From an uncultured Bacteroidia bacterium (GTDB lineage Bacteria; Bacteroidota; Bacteroidia; Bacteroidales; F082): a DNA stretch of 61,098 nt. This document shows positions 1-8,487 of the stretch, piece after piece. Made by a program: the position numbers and the translations under genes. The notes beneath the pieces were generated by a model. The model was not told where the DNA came from, did not search any database, and saw only the letters and a list, made by a program, of their open reading frames with translations. Numbering within the stretch: the first letter of the stretch is position 1; the number at the start of each line of letters is the position of its first letter. Location of the stretch: positions 1 to 61,098 of the forward strand of contig CADBZW010000030.1 of the NCBI GenBank assembly GCA_902799345.1, written 5' to 3'.

Positions 1-630
1 GATGATGCGCATCGAGAACTCAGGCGGATAGATATAGGTGTTACGCACCATGAACTCCTTCAGGATGTCGTTCTGGATGGTGCCTTGCAACTCTTCGTAT
101 TTGGCTCCCTGCTCCAAGGCGGCGACGATGTAGAAGGCCAAAATCGGCAACACAGCACCGTTCATCGTCATGGAGACGGACATTTTGTTGAGCGGGATTT
201 GGTCGAACAGGACCTTCATGTCCTCGACGGAGCAGATGCTCACGCCGGCCTTACCCACGTCGCCCATGACGCGCTCGTGGTCGGCGTCGTAGCCACGGTG
301 GGTGGCCAAGTCGAAGGCCACGGACAGACCTTTCTGACCGGCAGCGATGTTACGGCGGTAGAAGGCGTTTGACTCCTCAGCGGTGGAGAAACCGGCGTAC
401 TGACGGATGGTCCAAGGACGCATCACGTACATGGTCGAGTAAGGTCCACGGAGGAAGGGGGCGATGCCAGCGGCATAGTTGAGGTGCTCCATGCCTTCGA
501 GGTCTTTCTCGGTGTAGGCAGGCTTCACCATGATGTGTTCAGAGGTCTCCCAAGGCTCGCCATTCGGCAGGATGAGGCCACTGTGCTTAGGTATAGCGTT
601 GATGTTGATGTCTTTATAGTTGGGTTTCAT
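1..630 (-). CDS. mutB: Methylmalonyl-CoA mutase large (B12-binding) subunit, 3'-truncated by the window edge
   Basis: This is the large subunit of the adenosylcobalamin-dependent mutase that interconverts succinyl-CoA and methylmalonyl-CoA, a step of the succinate-propionate route. Only the first 210 residues are inside the window; the C-terminal B12-binding domain lies beyond base 1. The visible N-terminus reads [14 protein letters not shown], followed by the conserved substrate-barrel segments [36 protein letters not shown] and [16 protein letters not shown], all typical of MutB. The ATG at 630 is preceded about 5 nt upstream by AAGGAG, a stronger ribosome site than most genes here show. 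It starts 15 nt after the mutA stop, so the two subunits form one operon transcribed from 2554-2583. Family assignment is firm; the completeness of the 3' half cannot be judged. Confidence 0.95.
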   Translation of the reverse strand, partial: MKPNYKDININAIPKHSGLILPNGEPWETSEHIMVKPAYTEKDLEGMEHLNYAAGIAPFLRGPYSTMYVMRPWTIRQYAGFSTAEESNAFYRRNIAAGQKGLSVAFDLATHRGYDADHERVMGDVGKAGVSICSVEDMKVLFDQIPLNKMSVSMTMNGAVLPILAFYIVAALEQGAKYEELQGTIQNDILKEFMVRNTYIYPPEFSMRII

Positions 631-645
631 CGTATTACTCCTTTC

Positions 646-2496
646 TTATTTCGTTATACCTAATTGCTTTTGGAACTCCGTTAAGGTCTCAAGCACGTTG
701 CTCTTGACGTGGATGAAATACTTCAGGCCAGCCTCTTTGAGGATGTCGGCGGTGCCTTCGGGGTTACCGGCCAGCACCACGATGGTGTCGTTCTTCAGCT
801 CCTCGTAGATCTTGAGGGCGTTGCCTTCGCCGTATTCCTCGTCTGACGAGCAGATGACCAGAATCTCGGGCTTCACCTCGCGGGCGGCGGCGATGCCTTC
901 GTCCAAGGTCTTGAAGCCTGGGTTGTCGACGACTTGGAAGCCGGCGCAGGCGAAGAAGTTGGAGGCGAAGTTGGCGCGGGCCTTACGCATGGCGAGGTTG
1001 CCGTAGGTGAACATCCAAGCCACAGGACGCTTGTGGTCTTGGGCATAGACGTCGGTGGCGAAGCGCAACTTCTCGAACTGCTGGGCAGCGCGGAAGGTGA
1101 CGATGGTCTCGACCTCGGCGTTGGCATCGCGGCGGTCGTCGGCCTCGAAGACCCAAGCCTCGGGCGTGAACTTCATCGTCTCGGTGAAGTTCGGGAACTG
1201 GTTGGTGCCCAGGATGGTCTCGCGGCGGGTGGCCACGTTGCTGAACTTCTTGGCGGCGCTCTCCTTGATGAGGCCTTGGATCATGCCCTTGCGGACGGCT
1301 TCGAGATAGCCGCCTTCGTCTTGGATCTTGTTGAACAAGTCCCAAGCGGCCACGGCCAGGCTCTCGGTGAGGTTCTCGATGTAGTAGGAACCTGCGGCGG
1401 GGTCGGCCACCTTGTCGAAGTGGGCCTCTTCCTTGAGGATGAGTTGCTGGTTGCGGGCGATACGGTCGGCGAAGTCGGTGGGGACCTCAAACGGCGTGTC
1501 GAACGGCATCACGGTGAACGAGTCGACGCCACCGAGGACGGCTGACATCGTGCCCGTGGTGGTGCGCAGCATGTTGACATACGCGTCGTAGAGGCTCATG
1601 CCCAGTTCGGCGTTGGTGGCATGGATGTGCATCTTGGCGTTCTCTTCCTTGCCGCCGTAAGCCTTCACGATGTTGGCCCACAGGAGTCGATAAGCTCTCA
1701 GCTTGGCCATCTCCATGAAGTAGTTCTGTCCGATGGCGAGGTTGAAACGCATCTTGGGTGCGATCTCGTCGATGGTCAGGCCTTTCTCGGTGAGTTTGTC
1801 GAGGTATTCGGCACCCACGGCGAGGCTGAAGGCCATCTCCTGCACGATGGTGGCACCGGCGTTGGTGAACACGTGGCCGTTGACGCCGATGGTGTCGAAG
1901 CCAGGCATCTCGGCTTTCACCATGATGTAGCCCAGCTCCATGTCGGCGCCCTCGTTGATGTACCACACGCCGCGACGCAGGTAACGCGTCAGCGGGTCGT
2001 AGTTCAACGAACCTTTGATACCCGGCACCTTCGACAGCATCTCAAGGAGCGGCAGATGATACTTGTTGTTGTAGAAGTTGATTTCCACTGCGTTCTGGTC
2101 GATGCCGTTGAGCAGCGTCGAGATGGCGATGGGGTCGTACGGCTTGTCGTACTCCAGCTTGAAGCCGATGCTGTTGGCACCGCGGCTGATGGCGTTGAGG
2201 GCGATCTTGTTGGCCTCATGCACGTCCTTGACGGTGATGTCCTGACGGACGAGCCATGCGTTGCCTTCGGCTTTGTTGCCACGGACGTAGGGGAACTCGT
2301 TGGGGTTTTGGCCCGTCCAAGGGATGTCGGCCAGGTTCTCGGCGCGGTAGTAGGGCCTCACGTTGAAGCCTTCGGCCGTGCGCCATACCAGCTTTTTGTT
2401 GTAATCTGCCCCTTTGAGGTCCTTCTCGATGACGGCTTCCCATTCTTCGGTCGTCACGGGTGGGAACTCCTCAAAGAGTCTCTTTTTTTCTTCCAT
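646..2496 (-). CDS. mutA: Methylmalonyl-CoA mutase small subunit
   Basis: The 616-residue protein pairs with MutB as the structural, catalytically silent subunit of methylmalonyl-CoA mutase. The N-terminal segment MEEKKRLFEEFPPVTTEEWE and motifs such as VMPFDTPFEVPTDFADRIARN and DPAAGSYYIENLT are characteristic. The C-terminal Rossmann-like region (EILVICSSDEEYGEGNALK, VVLAGNPEGT) is the degenerate B12-domain of small subunits and has no DxHxxG cobalamin motif. I place the start at 2496; the open frame extends 37 codons further upstream but would run through the promoter and lacks conserved residues. It is the first gene of the mutA-mutB operon and is divergent from map. Confidence 0.93.
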   Translation of the reverse strand: MEEKKRLFEEFPPVTTEEWEAVIEKDLKGADYNKKLVWRTAEGFNVRPYYRAENLADIPWTGQNPNEFPYVRGNKAEGNAWLVRQDITVKDVHEANKIALNAISRGANSIGFKLEYDKPYDPIAISTLLNGIDQNAVEINFYNNKYHLPLLEMLSKVPGIKGSLNYDPLTRYLRRGVWYINEGADMELGYIMVKAEMPGFDTIGVNGHVFTNAGATIVQEMAFSLAVGAEYLDKLTEKGLTIDEIAPKMRFNLAIGQNYFMEMAKLRAYRLLWANIVKAYGGKEENAKMHIHATNAELGMSLYDAYVNMLRTTTGTMSAVLGGVDSFTVMPFDTPFEVPTDFADRIARNQQLILKEEAHFDKVADPAAGSYYIENLTESLAVAAWDLFNKIQDEGGYLEAVRKGMIQGLIKESAAKKFSNVATRRETILGTNQFPNFTETMKFTPEAWVFEADDRRDANAEVETIVTFRAAQQFEKLRFATDVYAQDHKRPVAWMFTYGNLAMRKARANFASNFFACAGFQVVDNPGFKTLDEGIAAAREVKPEILVICSSDEEYGEGNALKIYEELKNDTIVVLAGNPEGTADILKEAGLKYFIHVKSNVLETLTEFQKQLGITK

Positions 2497-2553
2497 GTTG
2501 TTGTATTTAATTGATATGCTATGTTTGTTGACTTTTTGTGCTGAAACAATCTG

Positions 2554-2583
2554 CAAAAGTAAGAAATAAAGCGATTGGGCAAA
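2554..2583 (-). promoter_or_regulatory. Bacteroidota -33/-7 promoter of mutAB
   Basis: On the minus strand TACTTTTG (2554-2561) matches the -7 consensus TAnnTTTG, and TTTG at 2580-2583 sits 18 nt upstream as a -33 box. The leader to mutA is about 50 nt, too short for a cobalamin riboswitch. Confidence 0.7.
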
Positions 2584-2593
2584 CTTTTTTCCG

Positions 2594-2601
2594 TACTTTT
2601 G
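2594..2601 (+). promoter_or_regulatory. -7 element of map
   Basis: TACTTTTG followed by C fits the -7 consensus. The predicted transcript start is only about 10 nt before the map ATG. The upstream half overlaps the -33 region of the divergent mutAB promoter, so the two units may compete for polymerase. Confidence 0.6.
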
Positions 2602-2616
2602 CCGCAAAATTCAAGA

Positions 2617-3474
2617 ATGATGTTTACAAGGCGTAGAAAATGGCGTGTGCCGGCCGGAGAAGAGCCGACAGCATTGGACAAAAAAGTGATGGCATTGGAA
2701 GCCAAAGGCGCGATGGTGCCCAAGCGTACCCTCATCCGCACCCCCGAAGAGATTGAAGGCATCAAGAAGAGCGGCGTCATCAACACCGCCATCCTCGACC
2801 TCGTGGGCGAGAAGATACATGCTGGTATGAGCACATTGGAAATCAATGACTTGGTGCATAACTATACCATCGAACACGGTGCCATCCCTGCCACGTTGGG
2901 CTACGAAGGCTATCCGAAGAGTGTGTGCGTTTCCGTCAACGAGGTGGTCTGTCACGGCATCCCTTCCGCCAAGGAAATCCTGAAGGAGGGCGATATCGTC
3001 AACGTGGACTGCACGACCATTTTGGACGGCTATTATGCCGACGCCTCGCGCATGTTTGTCATCGGTAAGACCTCGGCGCGCAAGCAGAAGCTGGTCGACG
3101 TGGCCAAGGAATGTCTCTATGTCGGCATGGAGGCTGCCAAGCCTTTCGGCTATGTCGGCGACATCGGCAATGCCATCCAACAGCACGCCCACAAGAATGG
3201 TTTCAGCGTGGTGCGCGACCTCTGCGGACACGGTGTGGGCCTCAAGTTCCACGACGACCCCGAGGTGTTGCATTACGGTAAGAAGGGGACGGGCATGCTG
3301 CTTGTCCCGGGCATGGTGTTCACCATCGAGCCGATGATCAACATGGGGACGTGGAAGGTCTTCATCGACAAGGCCGACGGCTGGACCGTCATCACCGAGG
3401 ATGAGTTGCCCTCAGCCCAATGGGAGCACACCTTCCTGATGACCGAGACGGGTCTGGAGATTTTGACGCATTGA
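2617..3474 (+). CDS. map: Methionine aminopeptidase type I
   Basis: It removes the initiator methionine from nascent proteins in the cytoplasm. The 285-residue protein has a basic N-terminal extension of about 45 residues (MMFTRRRKWRVPAGEEPTAL) before the pita-bread fold. The metal ligands are visible: D in NVDCTTILDGYYADASRMF, H in CGHGVGLKFHDDPEV, E in FTIEPMINMG and E in AQWEHTFLMTE. The double ATG at 2617/2620 is chosen because the promoter lies at 2594-2601; an upstream in-frame ATG at 2575 would precede the promoter. The gene is monocistronic and followed by a palindromic repeat and a terminator belonging to the opposite strand. Confidence 0.93.
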   Translation: MMFTRRRKWRVPAGEEPTALDKKVMALEAKGAMVPKRTLIRTPEEIEGIKKSGVINTAILDLVGEKIHAGMSTLEINDLVHNYTIEHGAIPATLGYEGYPKSVCVSVNEVVCHGIPSAKEILKEGDIVNVDCTTILDGYYADASRMFVIGKTSARKQKLVDVAKECLYVGMEAAKPFGYVGDIGNAIQQHAHKNGFSVVRDLCGHGVGLKFHDDPEVLHYGKKGTGMLLVPGMVFTIEPMINMGTWKVFIDKADGWTVITEDELPSAQWEHTFLMTETGLEILTH

Positions 3475-3491
3475 TTTATTATTGGAACTTT

Positions 3492-3519
3492 GTAGAGACG
3501 TGCCATGGCGCGTCTCGAA
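3492..3519. repeat. 28-bp palindromic repeat, GTAGAGACG family, copy 1
   Basis: A diverged member of GTAGAGACG-N10-CGTCTCTAC lying just downstream of map. The right arm ends CGTCTCGAA, so this copy is decayed at its outer end. Confidence 0.75.
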
Positions 3520-3618
3520 AAACAACTAAGCCCAGCCGCAAGCGGCCTGGCCTTTATGTCATTCGCGCATGGCAAATGCTCATATTCACGCCTTCCGAAT
3601 TGCAAATTAGGAAGAACG

Positions 3619-3653
3619 GAAAAAAAAGACGGCCCAGCCACCACGGCTGGGCC
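3619..3653 (-). terminator. Rho-independent terminator of the fimbrillin-like lipoprotein gene
   Basis: On the minus strand a nine-base-pair stem GGCCCAGCC/GGCTGGGCC (3631-3653) is followed by GTC and a run of T, about 40 nt beyond the stop codon. Confidence 0.8.
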
Positions 3654-3692
3654 ATCCTTCAAGAATCAGATGAATTTTATTGTTTTTGGGTC

Positions 3693-5837
3693 TTAGTTGG
3701 CAGGATAGACGAGGCGCACTGATTCACCAATGTGACGAAGGTTGTTGGCACCTGGTGAGAAGTGCATAGAAGCGTAAGTACCGCCCTCTGAAATGTCCAC
3801 TCTAACTGCATTATCAGATATGACATGCGAAGCTGACCAATAGGCACAACCACCTTTATCACTTGCACCTATGCGAACACCAGTTCCATTATTTATGTCA
3901 CGAACGCCACAACATCCCGGCAAAAAGATTGCACCAGCCTGTTCGAGCAATGACCACTGCGACTCCGTAAGTGGATTATTTTTATAATATTGTCTACTAT
4001 AGTTACAGCGCTTCAAGTCCATTCTGGTGATAAGTTCGCTCGGGAAATCATCGGGAAAGAAAATCATGCCGCCTATCATCATGCCACAAGCCGTCTCGCC
4101 ATTCACTTGGCTAATCTCATCCGACGAAGTGCCACGCAAATACAATAGGACATGAGCGTACTTGTAATCACATGAACGCTCTTGACTCATGTATGCCCAC
4201 TCTTTTGTGTTGGTTTCGTTATTGAATGCTTGCAAGGTACGCCAACCCGAATTCTGGGTATTGTAGCTATTGGAGATGGCATTGTAGCCCCAATCGGCCG
4301 TACCTGATCCGTCGTTGAGGTTAGTATCGCCACTGCCGTAAGGGTTGTATTTCCTGTGTTCTGTACTAGTGCTCCATGGCTGGTAGTAAGTCGCACCATT
4401 GCGTATGCCGCTCGTTCCCCAGCCAAAGAGGTCGATCCAACCGCTGTAGTTCTGGGAAATAAGGCTGTTTTGGCATTTTACGCCTCCTTCATACACCAAA
4501 CCGTATTCGCCATCTCCGACAAACTCAAATTGGTAATCAGCGAAGCGCCATGTGTTGGTCGTTGCTTGGTATTGCAAATTACCCATCGCGAAGTACACTT
4601 GCGTGCCATCCTCGCGAACAGTGAACGGATGACGGCCCTTACCATAATTCAATCCATAGTAGTCGTAGCGCGTGGCGAAAAGCACAGGGTCGCCATAGTT
4701 CACCCTGCCTTCTTCGTCCACAGCATAAGCCCTCACATAATACTGGACATCAGAGACAAGACCTGTAAGGTTGGCATCGAAGCGGATGCCCGTCTCGTTG
4801 GTGACAGCACTTGATTGGAGGTCGGTCACATTGTTGCCGTCAATCACGAGTTCATCGGCAGGTACAGCCATGTCAGAAGCCAAGGCATAAAGAATGCCGC
4901 ACGATGCAGGTGTTTCGTCAACAATGCCCATGCCCAAAGCTGAGTTGGTGGTGATAAAGCTCGGGCTGATGGTAGTCACGGCCAAAGTAGGCACCACAAT
5001 CTCAAGATTATGGTTCACTTTCATGATCACGCTGCGGGGGATGAAGCTCTCGCCCAGGTTGGCATCGTTCGTCTTCTCGAAGATCTTCTCCTCGCCGTTG
5101 TAGGCCTCCAGCTTGAAGCCGTTGGCCAGCGAGCCTGCCGGCACCATAATGATGAAATCGGTGGCGGTGCTGCTGAGGGCCACGCCTGCGCCGCAGTCGA
5201 GGGTGATGCTGTTGCCGTTGCCTGTGGTGCAGGTCAAGGTGGGCTCACCGTTGTTGTAGTCGGCCGAGAACACGCCGCTGAGGTTGTCGGCAGTGTTGTT
5301 GGAGGTCAGCACGAGGCGCGTCACTGTCTGGCTACCCGTCATCGGGAAGCAGATGCCGCCCAGTGCGTTCTTGAATTCCAACGTCTGTTCGTCGGACACC
5401 GCCATCATCGGCATGGCGCCGTTGGCGAAGCTGTTGGCCACGTAGCTCTGCGTGGCAGGCAGGGTAATGGTGGCTGTGCCCTCGCCGGTGACGGTGTTGC
5501 CCGTGGCGGGATAGACGGCCGTGTAGGTGGGTTGGAAGAAGTCGTCGCCACTCTGGCTGCTGAGGAAGGTGCCTTCGGTGGTGTTCTCGCCAGCGCTCAG
5601 GCTGAAGGTCGCCGAGGTGCCGTTGCCGTTGCGCACCACGATCTGGTCGCCAGCGTTCCACTGCACTTCGGTGCCCACGAGGTGGGTGCGTCCGCCGTTG
5701 CCTTGGTTGGCCTCTACGGTGGCGAGGAAGCCGTTCTCGGGCACATTGGCTTGCGGTTTATTGTCTTTCTTGCACGAGGCCAGAGCCAAGACGGCCACGG
5801 TGCAGAGGGTCATGATTTTCAAGATGTTTCTTTTCAT
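3693..5837 (-). CDS. Fimbrillin-like surface lipoprotein with C-terminal paralogous domain
   Basis: The 714-residue product starts with a lipoprotein signal ending LALASC, so Cys21 should be lipidated and the protein anchored in the outer membrane. Residues about 35-280 resemble the fimbrillin-like (Mfa-like) N-terminal domain: the stretches WNAGDQIVVRNGNGTSATF and FQPTYTAVYPATG followed by LPATQSYV are typical. The middle has a fibronectin-type repeat (about 285-390). The last 320 residues carry the Bacteroidales repeat-rich module with FAMGNLQYQATTNTWRFA, YSGWIDLFGWGTSG, WGYNAIS, FLPGCCGVRD, YWSAS and a terminal SVRLVYP. It follows a 56-residue small gene by 35 nt and ends at a strong terminator. 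The role is probably surface adhesion or substrate contact; whether it polymerises is not shown. Confidence 0.8.
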   Translation of the reverse strand: MKRNILKIMTLCTVAVLALASCKKDNKPQANVPENGFLATVEANQGNGGRTHLVGTEVQWNAGDQIVVRNGNGTSATFSLSAGENTTEGTFLSSQSGDDFFQPTYTAVYPATGNTVTGEGTATITLPATQSYVANSFANGAMPMMAVSDEQTLEFKNALGGICFPMTGSQTVTRLVLTSNNTADNLSGVFSADYNNGEPTLTCTTGNGNSITLDCGAGVALSSTATDFIIMVPAGSLANGFKLEAYNGEEKIFEKTNDANLGESFIPRSVIMKVNHNLEIVVPTLAVTTISPSFITTNSALGMGIVDETPASCGILYALASDMAVPADELVIDGNNVTDLQSSAVTNETGIRFDANLTGLVSDVQYYVRAYAVDEEGRVNYGDPVLFATRYDYYGLNYGKGRHPFTVREDGTQVYFAMGNLQYQATTNTWRFADYQFEFVGDGEYGLVYEGGVKCQNSLISQNYSGWIDLFGWGTSGIRNGATYYQPWSTSTEHRKYNPYGSGDTNLNDGSGTADWGYNAISNSYNTQNSGWRTLQAFNNETNTKEWAYMSQERSCDYKYAHVLLYLRGTSSDEISQVNGETACGMMIGGMIFFPDDFPSELITRMDLKRCNYSRQYYKNNPLTESQWSLLEQAGAIFLPGCCGVRDINNGTGVRIGASDKGGCAYWSASHVISDNAVRVDISEGGTYASMHFSPGANNLRHIGESVRLVYPAN

Positions 5838-5872
5838 TGTCTGGTGATGTTTTGTTCGTTAAAAATAAAGAT

Positions 5873-6043
5873 TTACCAGTCGAAGCCTGTCGTGGTGACG
5901 CCTTCGGTGCTGTTGCCGCCCAAGGTGGAGACGCCGCCAGAGGCGCAGAGCACACCTTGCGTTTCAAGGATAATGAGTTCAGCCTTGGGGCTTTGGTAGG
6001 TCTTCCCCATGCGGGAGGCCAACGTGATGTTGCGTTTTGCCAT
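5873..6043 (-). CDS. Small 56-residue protein upstream of the fimbrillin-like gene
   Basis: Reading back from ATG at 6043 gives MAKRNITLASRMGKTYQSPK, then AELIILETQGVLCASGG and a Gly/Ser/Thr-rich tail ending TTTGFDW and a TAA stop. It resembles a large group of uncharacterised Bacteroidales short proteins with a conserved pattern: basic start, P-x-hydrophobic strand, LCASG or similar, then a glycine-rich acidic or aromatic end. These often lie next to fimbrillin-like lipoproteins. The function is unknown. It shares the transcript with the lipoprotein gene 35 nt downstream and lies behind a -7 box at 6096-6103. No signal peptide is visible. A secreted peptide or an assembly partner are both only guesses. 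Confidence 0.6.
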   Translation of the reverse strand: MAKRNITLASRMGKTYQSPKAELIILETQGVLCASGGVSTLGGNSTEGVTTTGFDW

Positions 6044-6095
6044 AATGATTTTGATGTTGTTTTTATAAATGTTTTTGCACTAAATTTTGAAGGTG

Positions 6096-6103
6096 CAAAA
6101 ATA
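6096..6103 (-). promoter_or_regulatory. -7 element of the small protein/fimbrillin operon
   Basis: TATTTTTG followed by C on the minus strand, 52 nt before the small gene. A second TATTTTTG lies further upstream near 6162-6169. No clear -33 TTTG is visible. Confidence 0.5.
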
Positions 6104-6191
6104 GTTTATTATGTTGTATTACAGGGGGTTGTAATATAACATAAGTGTTACGGAAGTGTAACAAAAATAGTACGGTTTTTAAGGGCGTAAA

Positions 6192-6464
6192 CTACGGTTT
6201 TAAGGCGTTTTCTCGTTCGGGGGGGGGGGGGGGTACGGCTTCGGCTTCGTCGCTTTCTAAGGCGTTGGAATAGAGCTTGAAGAAATCACGATGCAATATC
6301 TCACAGATGCGCTGCAGAAGACTCGTGTCGATACTGTAGTTGTTGAAGATACGATAGCAATACATACGATTGACGCCAAGATGTTGGCTAAACCAAGTCA
6401 CCGATCGCTCCGACCGGCGCAGCTCTTCGCGTATTTCATGACCTATGTTGATGAGTTCTTTCAC
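6192..6464 (-). CDS. Small HTH regulator with a poly-C tract in its coding sequence
   Basis: The 90-residue protein matches the short Bacteroidales XRE-like DNA-binding family: the core EELRRSERSVTWFSQHLGVN, then an IDTSLLQRICEILHRDFFKLYS tail, is the usual pattern. The reading frame starts at GTG 6464; the ATG one base upstream is closed by TGA. Near the C-terminus five prolines are encoded by fifteen consecutive C residues (G on the plus strand at 6219-6233). Loss or gain of one base would replace the last eight residues: one frame gives NEKTP then stop, the other a 23-residue basic tail starting RTRKRLKTVVYALK. It lies directly upstream of the small protein/fimbrillin operon on the same strand and may control it; that link is inference. 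Confidence 0.75.
   Translation of the reverse strand: MKELINIGHEIREELRRSERSVTWFSQHLGVNRMYCYRIFNNYSIDTSLLQRICEILHRDFFKLYSNALESDEAEAVPPPPPERENALKP
6219..6233. repeat. 15-base G/C homopolymer, possible slippage site
   Basis: Fifteen consecutive G on the plus strand inside the HTH gene. The length is in the range that allows slipped-strand phase variation. Sequencing error in the run length is also possible. Confidence 0.7.
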
Positions 6465-6530
6465 ATAAAATGGGTTCTTTCAAAAAAATTGGTCTTCGGT
6501 AATAAACAAAGGAGACAATATTTATTACCG

Positions 6531-6538
6531 CAAAGTTA
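6531..6538 (-). promoter_or_regulatory. -7 element of the HTH regulator gene
   Basis: TAACTTTG followed by C on the minus strand, about 65 nt before the GTG start. Confidence 0.5.
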
Positions 6539-6620
6539 TTAAATATCTCGGTTTTATTTAAGGGATGTGTTGTTGCAAAAAGAAATCATTAATGTAACAA
6601 AAATGTTACAAAACCGGGAA

Positions 6621-8486
6621 TCAGAACTGGAAATAGATAAACGACTGCAGGTCGGCCGTGATGAATTGGTAGATCACGAACACGATGAGGGCGCAGACCA
6701 CCACCATCAGCGGTACGGGTATCTTGGCGAACCAAATGCGGTAGCGCCGCTTGAAGTTCTCAGGCAGCCAGTGGATGATTAATCCTATCAATATGAGGAC
6801 GAACACGTTGCTGTAGTGCGTGATAATGGTGGGCACCTTGCTCCAGTCCCATGTGCTGCCCATCTGGTTGACCATGTTCTTGGCGGTGTTCCATGCCGTT
6901 TCGTTGGCCACGGCGGGGTCGAGGTTTGAGCCGCTGCGGAAGAACAGTCGCGTGAAGGTGATGAAGGTGAAGGTCTGGAAGATGGCCCAGGCGTCTTGCA
7001 GCCACTGCCATGCCTTCTTGCCGCCAAAGAGGTTGTAGAGCATCCGCACCATATTGCCCGCCAAGATGATCATACACCACACGAACAGCACGGTGAACAC
7101 AGGGCGCGGCACGAACACACACAGCAGACGTAGCAGGAAGGTGACGGCTAATATAAATAAGGTGCGACCATAGACGCTCCAGTCTCTCCAAAACTTGTAG
7201 AAGATCATGCCGATGCCATTCAAGCCGCCCCAAATCATGAAGTTCCACGAGGCGCCGTGCCACAGGCCGCCGAGCAGCATCGTGTCCATGGCGTTGATGT
7301 TGGTGGTGATGCTCTTGCGTTTCTCGGGCTTGAAGAGGGCCACCAAGGCCACGATGACGGCGACGACACCCACGCCCAAGCCTATCCACCAGCTGCCCGA
7401 GAGGAACACGGCGATGGCGGCAATCATGATGATGATGCAGAACGAGCCGAAGGTGGCGTTGCGGTTGCCGCCCAGCGGGATGTAGAGGTAGTCCTGCAGC
7501 CAACGCGACAGCGACATGTGCCAGCGTTTCCAGAACTCACCCGGGTTCTTGGCTTTGTAGGGCGAGTTGAAGTTCTTGGGCAGGTAGAAGCCCATCAGCA
7601 TGGCCACGCCGATGGCGATGTCGGTGTAGCCCGAGAAGTCGGCATACACCTGCAGCGAATAGCCGAACAAGGCCATGAGGTTCTCGAAGCCGGTGTAGAG
7701 CAGCGGCTGCTCAAACACACGGTCGATGAAGTTGACGGCGATGTAGTCGCTCAAGACGATTTTCTTCACCAAGCCGTTCATGATCCAGAACACGGCGATG
7801 CCGAACTGCTTGCGGCTGAGGAAGTATTTCTTGTGGAGCTGCGGGATGAACTCGTTGGCCCTCACGATGGGACCCGCCACCAGCTGCGGGAAGAAGCTCA
7901 CGTAGAAGCCGAAGTCGAAGACGTTGCGGACCGGCTCGATGCGCTTGCGGTACACGTCCATGATGTAGCTGATGGCCTGGAAGGTGTAGAACGAGATGCC
8001 CACCGGCAGCAGGATGGTGTCGACACTGAAGCGGTTGTCGCCCGTGATTTGGTTGCCCACCCACGAGAACACGTCGAACACGCGGAACTCCAAGCCCGTC
8101 AAGTCGTTGACGACGTCGGTGAGGAAATAGGCGTATTTGAAATAACACAGCGTCGACAGGTTGACGATGACACTCAGCGCCAACACGAAGTTACGGCTGC
8201 CGTCTTTCTTTCGCGAATGTAGCCACTTGCCTGCGAAGAAGTTATATAAAGCGGTGAAAATCAGGATTAAGACGAAAAGCCCGCTGGTCTTGTAGTAGAA
8301 GAACAAGCTGACGAAAAACAGGAAGGTGTTGCGCAGCAAGCACTTGTTTTTGAGCAGGCAGAAGAAGGCGAACACGATGGCGAAGAACGCCCAGAAATAG
8401 AACTGGGTGAACAGCAAGGGGTGGGCCTTGTCGAACGAGAAGATCCGGGTGAGGAAGTCCAATGCTATTTCGGGGTTGAAGGTCAT
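6621..8486 (-). CDS. MBOAT family O-acyltransferase (AlgI/DltB/PatA-like)
   Basis: A 621-residue polytopic membrane protein that should move acetyl groups across the inner membrane to an extracytoplasmic glycan. MBOAT hallmarks are clear: FFPQLVAGPIVRANEFIPQ, the PGEFWKRWHMSLSRWLQDY segment and the catalytic histidine in GGLWHGASWNFMIWGGLNG. About ten or more hydrophobic segments are present, and an extra pair of helices (around residues 330-380) interrupts the usual order. It starts 1 nt after the upstream SGNH gene stop and is the last gene of a four-gene operon with two SGNH hydrolases and a LysM protein. That partner set points to a cell-wall or surface-glycan O-acetylation system; peptidoglycan is my preferred substrate because of the LysM protein. 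Confidence 0.88.
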   Translation of the reverse strand: MTFNPEIALDFLTRIFSFDKAHPLLFTQFYFWAFFAIVFAFFCLLKNKCLLRNTFLFFVSLFFYYKTSGLFVLILIFTALYNFFAGKWLHSRKKDGSRNFVLALSVIVNLSTLCYFKYAYFLTDVVNDLTGLEFRVFDVFSWVGNQITGDNRFSVDTILLPVGISFYTFQAISYIMDVYRKRIEPVRNVFDFGFYVSFFPQLVAGPIVRANEFIPQLHKKYFLSRKQFGIAVFWIMNGLVKKIVLSDYIAVNFIDRVFEQPLLYTGFENLMALFGYSLQVYADFSGYTDIAIGVAMLMGFYLPKNFNSPYKAKNPGEFWKRWHMSLSRWLQDYLYIPLGGNRNATFGSFCIIIMIAAIAVFLSGSWWIGLGVGVVAVIVALVALFKPEKRKSITTNINAMDTMLLGGLWHGASWNFMIWGGLNGIGMIFYKFWRDWSVYGRTLFILAVTFLLRLLCVFVPRPVFTVLFVWCMIILAGNMVRMLYNLFGGKKAWQWLQDAWAIFQTFTFITFTRLFFRSGSNLDPAVANETAWNTAKNMVNQMGSTWDWSKVPTIITHYSNVFVLILIGLIIHWLPENFKRRYRIWFAKIPVPLMVVVCALIVFVIYQFITADLQSFIYFQF

Positions 8487-8487
8487 C

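Noticed and set aside
1621-2514. A 297-codon plus-strand frame over mutA
   Set aside because: A shadow of mutA; the composition (His/Val/Leu-rich, no motifs) is typical of reverse complements.
2497-2553. Possible cobalamin riboswitch before the B12-dependent mutase genes
   Set aside because: Only about 55 nt of leader and no B12-box-like sequence.
5010-5999. A 329-codon frame opposite the fimbrillin-like gene
   Set aside because: Gly/Val/Ala/His-rich artefact without start context; the minus-strand lipoprotein is well supported.
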